Shown here: piece after piece, positions 6,455 to 9,848 of the stretch | Layout of the letters: every line of letters begins with the position of its first letter | Numbering within the stretch: position 1 is the first letter of the stretch | Origin: Verrucomicrobiota bacterium | GTDB taxonomy: Bacteria; Verrucomicrobiota; Verrucomicrobiia; Verrucomicrobiales; DEV007 | NCBI GenBank assembly: GCA_027618625.1 | Contig: JAQCER010000059.1 | Coordinates: 1-9,848, forward strand | DNA length: 9,848 bases | Reading direction: 5' to 3' | Program-made: the position numbers and the translations under genes | Notes under the pieces: generated by a model | The model's database searches: none | What the model saw: only the letters and a program-made list of their open reading frames with translations | What the model was told of the DNA's origin: nothing

Positions 6455-7147
6455 TCACTCGGCGGCGGGTTTTTTCAAGACGGGCTCGAGCGCCTTCCAG
6501 ACCGTCGCGGCAACCATTTCCTGACCCTTCTCATTAGGGTGAATGAAATCAGGCTGGTTCAGTTCCTTGACGCCACCCACTCCGTCGAGTAGCAGCGGAA
6601 TGAGAGCAATGTCGTTCATTTTAGCAATGTCAGGGAATATATTCCGGTAGGCTTCCGCGTAGGCCTTGCCCATGTTCTCGGGCATTTCCATACCGGAGAG
6701 AATGAGCGAAATGCCGGGATTTTCCTTGCGAGCGGCATCGATGATTGCCTGAAGATTCTTCGCCGTCTCTTCCGGCGCGATGCCGCGCAGCCCATCATTG
6801 CCACCCAGCGCGATGACCAGAACGTCGATGCGCTTCTTCATCAGCCAGGCCATGCGGCGCAGACCACCGGCAGTAGTGTCGCCACTGACACCACCGTTGA
6901 GAATCGCGACTCCTGTAATGCCCGCCTCAGCCGCCCGCTGCTGCAGCAGAGCCGGAAACGCCTGTTCTGGCAGCAGCCCGTAGCCTTTGGTCAAGCTGTC
7001 ACCCAGGATCAGCACACGAGTGGAAGGTTCAGCATCCTGGGCATCGCTGGGCACCAATGCACTGAGGGCGACGCAAGCCAGCCACAGCGCGAGACACGCA
7101 CACTTCATCGATTTGACGATCGGCACCATTCTGAGTTCAGTCGACAT
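6455..7147 (-). CDS. Secreted GDSL/SGNH esterase, TesA-like
   Basis: 230 residues. All SGNH blocks are present: 'VLILGDSLTKGYGL' with nucleophile Ser51 (block I), 'NGGVSGDTTAGG' with Gly89 (II), 'VIALGGNDGLRG' with Asn117 (III), and 'DFIHPNEKGQ' with Asp200 and His203 (V). The best relatives are arylesterase/lysophospholipase L1 and thioesterase I (TesA) types, which hydrolyse ester or thioester bonds in the periplasm; the natural substrate is unknown. A signal peptide ('CLALWLACVALSALVPSDA', about 18-36) predicts export, with cleavage likely after SDA. The start at 7147 is favoured by GGAAGGA about ten bases upstream; ATGs at codons 7 and 14 are alternatives. In many proteobacteria tesA sits beside an ABC transporter pair, but not here. 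It is divergent from the sigma gene, with a 133-base shared upstream region. Confidence 0.9.
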   Translation of the reverse strand: MSTELRMVPIVKSMKCACLALWLACVALSALVPSDAQDAEPSTRVLILGDSLTKGYGLLPEQAFPALLQQRAAEAGITGVAILNGGVSGDTTAGGLRRMAWLMKKRIDVLVIALGGNDGLRGIAPEETAKNLQAIIDAARKENPGISLILSGMEMPENMGKAYAEAYRNIFPDIAKMNDIALIPLLLDGVGGVKELNQPDFIHPNEKGQEMVAATVWKALEPVLKKPAAE

Positions 7148-7280
7148 TGATCAAGTGTCCTTCCAGTATGTGCCAGTGTCAATCGACAGCGCTCATACGG
7201 CTGAGCAAAGACGGCGACAACCAACTGCTTCCTGATGTATCGCGCTGGTGTTCCACAATGATCTCCTGTATACCTAGAGC

Positions 7281-8037
7281 ATGAGCGCCGGCGAAAGCAG
7301 CGGAGAACAGCACGACGCCACGGCCCGTGGAAACTTCCCGCAAACACGATGGAGCCTGGTGGCGTCCGTGCGCGAGCGGGGGGAACGGGAACTTGCAGCG
7401 ATGGAGGAACTCTGCCGTGTCTACTGGCCACCGCTGTATGCGTTTGCAAGAAGGGGTGGCATTTCGCCGGAGGATGCGGCGGATCGCGTGCAGGGTTTCT
7501 TTTGCAAGGTGATTGAAAAGGACTACTTCGGAGACGCGGATGCGGAACGAGGGAAACTGCGCACGTTTCTTCTCGCCGCCTTCAAGCACTACACGGCCAA
7601 CCAGCGGAAGCACGACCATGCCCAACGGCGTGGGGGTGGCAAACGCCAATGGTTGTCGATCGACGCCATGGAAGCGGAGATGGTTCTGCGCCGCCTTGCC
7701 GGCCAACCATGAAACGCCGGAGACGATCTACCAGCGGGAATGGGCGCTGACTGTGTTGCGATCCGCGCTGACGGGACTGAGCGAGGAATACGAGGCGAGC
7801 GGTCGCGGAAACGTTTTCCAAATACTGCGCCCATATCTTTCATGGAACGAGGGCGAGGGCACCTATGCAGACGCAGCGAAGGAACTCGGCGTCTCCGTGA
7901 ACACGGTGAAGAGCGGCGTATCCAGGCTGCGGCAGCGGTACCGTCGCACCCTCCGTGCCGCCATAGCGGATACGCTTCAAACCGATTCCGCCGATGAAAT
8001 CGACGGGGAAATTCGCCACCTTTGGTCGCTGCTTTGA
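7281..8037 (+). pseudogene. ECF sigma factor (PVC type) with a frameshift between regions 2 and 4
   Basis: The first frame (7281-7712, 143 residues) carries sigma region 2: 'FPQTRWSLVASV' (19-30), 'ELCRVYWPPLYAFARRGG' (43-60), 'ISPEDAADRVQGFFCKVIEK' (61-80), 'ERGKLRTFLLAAFKHYTAN' (89-107) and 'RRGGGKRQWLSID' (116-128), then stops at TGA 7710-7712. The second frame, one base further along, resumes with 'LPANHETPETIYQREWALTV' and has region 4 with a helix-turn-helix ('AKELGVSVNTVKSGVSRLRQ'), ending at TGA 8035-8037. In relatives the '(D/N)HxTPExxYxRxWA' block directly follows the region-2 tail, so the break lies around 7676-7698 and reflects one extra base or two missing bases. Restored length is about 252 residues, normal for the group. 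It is likely cotranscribed with the kinase 79 bases downstream. As read, the first product lacks the -35-binding domain. Confidence 0.85.
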
Positions 8038-8116
8038 ATTTTCCAAAATTTTCTCCCATCGAGGTGCAACCATCCGCAGGTTTTGTTTCAGGAACCGATG
8101 CAACCAATCGAAATTC

Positions 8117-9271
8117 ATGACTGATCCAAACGAATCCACTGAACGAATCGTTCCGAAATCACCCAAAAAGACGCATGGCGACGAACTTGCCGGACTCGAC
8201 CCAAAGCAATTGCTTGCAGGAGGAATCGCAGCTCCCGCGAACACATCGCCCGGAAGCCCCCAGGCAAGTTGGGAACCACCCCACATCGCAGAGCTGGCCG
8301 ATGCGCTGGCGCGTTTCCGTTTTTCCGAATTGATCGGACGCGGCGGGATGGGAGCCGTCTATCGGGCTACCGATCTGGAACTCGACCGCACGGTGGCCAT
8401 CAAGGTGCTGCCGCCACAGGTATCGGGAGATCCTCAGTTCGCCGAGCGCTTCGTCCGCGAGGCCCGGGCTCTGGCAAAACTCAGCCACCCTAACATTGTA
8501 ACTATATACGATTTTGGCGAGACGGATGGAGGCATGTTCTACATTGTGATGGAACAAGTGGAAGGCTCTGACCTGCGGCACGCGCTCCGATCTGGAACGA
8601 TCACGCTGGAGATCGCTCTAAAGGTGGTGCCACAAATATGCGATGCCCTGCATTACGCGCACCAGAAGGGCATCGTGCACCGCGACATCAAGCCGGAGAA
8701 CATTCTTCTTGAACCAGACGGACGCGTAAAGATCGCTGACTTCGGGCTTGCTCGCGTGGTAAATTCCCAGCTTCCAGAGTGGTCACTGACCGCGACCGAG
8801 CAACTCATGGGGACGGTGAAATACATGGCACCAGAGCAACTGGAAGGTGCCCCTGACATCGACCATCGGGCTGACATCTATTCTCTCGGCGTCGTCTTCT
8901 ACGAGATGCTCACAGGGGAGTTGCCGATCGGGCGATTCTCCTCACCTTCCGAGAAGAGGCCGATGGATCAGCGCGTCGACAGTGTTGTCTTCAAGACATT
9001 GGAAAAGGAACGCGACAAACGCTACCAACATGCTGGCGACGTGAAATCCGATGTGGAGAATCTGAGCCACGAACCCCCACCGCTTCCGGAGAGCGCAGCG
9101 GTTCCAGCACCCGTGGCCAACAACCTTGCCCTGAGCTCGAAGAGTCAGAGCAACGTGAACAGCCGACTCTCGCGCAAAGCCCTCGTGGGTACGCTCTGGA
9201 GCCTGGCTTGTTCGCGAGCATCATATTCTTCGTTCCTGCACAACTTGTTTCTCAACCAAATGGGGCGGTAG
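8117..9271 (+). CDS. Ser/Thr protein kinase, Hanks type (catalytic part; C-terminus frameshifted)
   Basis: From the ATG at 8117 (the frame is open back to 7994, but that part overlaps the sigma gene and is not conserved), 384 residues. The kinase domain spans about 67-290: Gly loop 'IGRGGMGAVYRA' (73-84), 'VAIK' with Lys96, helix-C Glu115, catalytic loop 'HRDIKPEN' with Asp190, Lys192 and Asn195, 'DFG' (208-210), 'APEQLEG' (238-244), and 'HRADIYSLGVVFYEMLTGEL'. All catalytic residues are present, so the domain should be active. A 'TLEKERDKRYQHAGDVKSDV' segment and a Pro-rich linker follow. The last ~25 residues from about 'TLWSLACSRAS' on are out of frame: relatives continue into membrane helices, and these are found in another frame at 9208-9663. 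The pairing with an ECF sigma gene suggests that the kinase controls that sigma factor. No strong ribosome binding site is seen at 8117. Confidence 0.88.
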   Translation: MTDPNESTERIVPKSPKKTHGDELAGLDPKQLLAGGIAAPANTSPGSPQASWEPPHIAELADALARFRFSELIGRGGMGAVYRATDLELDRTVAIKVLPPQVSGDPQFAERFVREARALAKLSHPNIVTIYDFGETDGGMFYIVMEQVEGSDLRHALRSGTITLEIALKVVPQICDALHYAHQKGIVHRDIKPENILLEPDGRVKIADFGLARVVNSQLPEWSLTATEQLMGTVKYMAPEQLEGAPDIDHRADIYSLGVVFYEMLTGELPIGRFSSPSEKRPMDQRVDSVVFKTLEKERDKRYQHAGDVKSDVENLSHEPPPLPESAAVPAPVANNLALSSKSQSNVNSRLSRKALVGTLWSLACSRASYSSFLHNLFLNQMGR

Positions 9272-9663
9272 CGTCGAGGCCGAGCTGGCTCATCATTTCC
9301 GTTACTCTGGCGTTCATAGGGCTGGGAGTGACGAGCATCGTCGGCACGCCTCTGCTGGGTTCGATGGCCATCCGGGACATTCGGCGCTCTGGCGGCAAGC
9401 TTTACGGGCTCCGCCTGGCTCTTGCGGATCTGCTTCTCTATCCCATTGTCTTGGTCGATCTGCTCATTCTTGCCGTCGTCGGCGGCACCGTGGCACTCGT
9501 TCTTTCTGTGCTCGTTGGGGGCAGTCTCGGAGGCATGGAGATGATCCTGATTCTGGTTATCCTCGGGCTGCCGATTTTGGCCATCGTCGACTTTCTCATC
9601 ATTCGCTGGGCATGGCGAAAAGTGCGAACTCCGCTGATCGAGGAATCCAACAGTCTTGAGTAG
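9208..9663 (+). pseudogene. Membrane domain of the kinase, out of frame with it
   Basis: The frame opens with TTG at 9208 inside the end of the kinase frame and encodes about 151 residues. Hydrophobic segments: 'FASIIFFVPAQLV', 'WLIISVTLAFIGLGVTSIVG', 'LLLYPIVLVDLLILAVVGG' and 'MILILVILGLPILAIVDFLI'. Between them, 'AIRDIRRSGGKLYGLRLA' matches a block that, in PVC kinases of this type, follows the catalytic domain and an 'LSRKA(I/L)VG' segment; that segment is still in the kinase frame at 9162-9189. The change of frame therefore falls at about 9190-9210 and equals one missing or two extra bases. No independent start with a ribosome binding site is visible, so this is the lost C-terminus and not a separate gene. 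It ends in TAG (9661-9663). Confidence 0.8.
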
Positions 9664-9692
9664 AGTTGGATTACCACCGGATTCAGGCAGGG

Positions 9693-9779
9693 CTTACGCA
9701 TTAAAACAGCAAGAAAACATGGAAAATAGACAGCTGCATTACAGAAATTACAAATTGTACATTTAATTTAATGCGTTAG
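9693..9779. repeat. 13-base inverted repeat enclosing 61 AT-rich bases
   Basis: CTTACGCATTAAA at 9693-9705 and TTTAATGCGTTAG at 9767-9779 are inverted copies with one mismatch. The enclosed 61 bases are AT-rich and unlike the flanking GC-rich genes. The whole is 87 bases, the size of a small MITE or an integron attC-type site, and lies just before the last gene. The outer ends only partly fit attC core rules, and no clear target duplication is seen. It could also be part of a regulatory region. Confidence 0.5.
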
Positions 9780-9790
9780 TTGAGGTGGGT

Positions 9791-9848
9791 ATGATCCCAT
9801 CCAACCAAATCCTCTCTTCCCTCGATCCCGCCCAAGCTGCCGCCATCG
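9791..9848 (+). CDS. Partial gene, N-terminus resembling UvrD/PcrA helicases
   Basis: Only the first 19 codons lie in the window: 'MIPSNQILSSLDPAQAAAI'. The '(I/L)LxxL(N/D)PAQxxA(V/I)' pattern is the usual start of UvrD/Rep/PcrA superfamily 1 helicases, where it forms the Q motif ahead of the Walker A loop; that loop would lie just outside the window. The start is supported by GAGG five bases upstream (9782-9785). With so little sequence this remains a suggestion. Confidence 0.5.
   Translation, partial: MIPSNQILSSLDPAQAAAI

Noticed and set aside
7240..7281. Leaderless promoter with TATACC at 7269-7274 before the sigma gene
   Set aside because: No acceptable -35 element is found at the right distance, so the match was judged too weak to list.
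7700..7713. Programmed +1 frameshift at CCA-TGA in the sigma gene
   Set aside because: A shift at the stop would omit the 'LPANH' residues that fit the family and are encoded before the stop in the second frame, so the change of frame must lie upstream; no stimulatory element is seen.
9693..9779. Integron attC site called outright
   Set aside because: The right end GTTAGTT and the left end GGCTTAC fit the GTTRRRY/RYYYAAC cores only in part, the interior is not clearly palindromic, and no integrase is present.

Overview
The window looks like a chromosomal stretch from a member of the PVC group, most likely Verrucomicrobiota, with Planctomycetota as the alternative. The reasons are a Tat-exported DUF1501 protein, a PEP-CTERM surface protein, a lyase-like domain fused to leucine-rich repeats, and an ECF sigma factor of the 'RWSLV...YWPPLYAFARR' type followed by a Ser/Thr kinase with a C-terminal membrane module. 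This is judged from protein style, not from a marker gene.

Layout, left to right. 6-1442 (+): secreted protein with a polysaccharide-lyase-like N-terminal half and six 24-residue LRRs. 1530-1763 (-): small membrane protein. 2048-2770 (+): PEP-CTERM protein interrupted by an in-frame TAG. 2767-2952 (-): last ~60 codons of an ABC exporter ATPase, cut off at a small direct-repeat and palindrome patch (2960-3048). 3077-3216: non-coding, rich in dyads. 3259-3456 (+): possible two-TM small protein. 3522-4082 (-): pRiA4b ORF-3-like protein. 4164-4469 (-): reading frame of unknown function, split by TAG. 4479-5846 (-): DUF1501 protein. 6087-6454: no convincing gene. 6455-7147 (-): secreted GDSL/TesA-like esterase. 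7281-8037 (+): ECF sigma factor with a frameshift between regions 2 and 4. 8117-9663 (+): Ser/Thr kinase with a frameshift between the catalytic and membrane parts. 9693-9779: a spaced inverted repeat. 9791-end (+): first 19 codons of a gene whose N-terminus resembles UvrD/PcrA helicases.

How the genes fit together. The only clear functional pair is sigma factor plus kinase: same strand, 79 nt apart, matching the known genomic association of some ECF sigma factors with Hanks-type kinases. Several products (LRR protein, PEP-CTERM protein, DUF1501 protein, esterase) carry export signals, but nothing shows that they work in one pathway.

The most notable property is the number of broken genes: two frameshifts, two in-frame TAG codons and one gene remnant in under 10 kb. 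Each lesion leaves clear coding sequence on both sides. Either this is a recently decaying accessory region or the assembly has residual base and indel errors; the sequence alone cannot decide. I saw no CRISPR array, tRNA, rRNA, intact transposase or obvious defence system.
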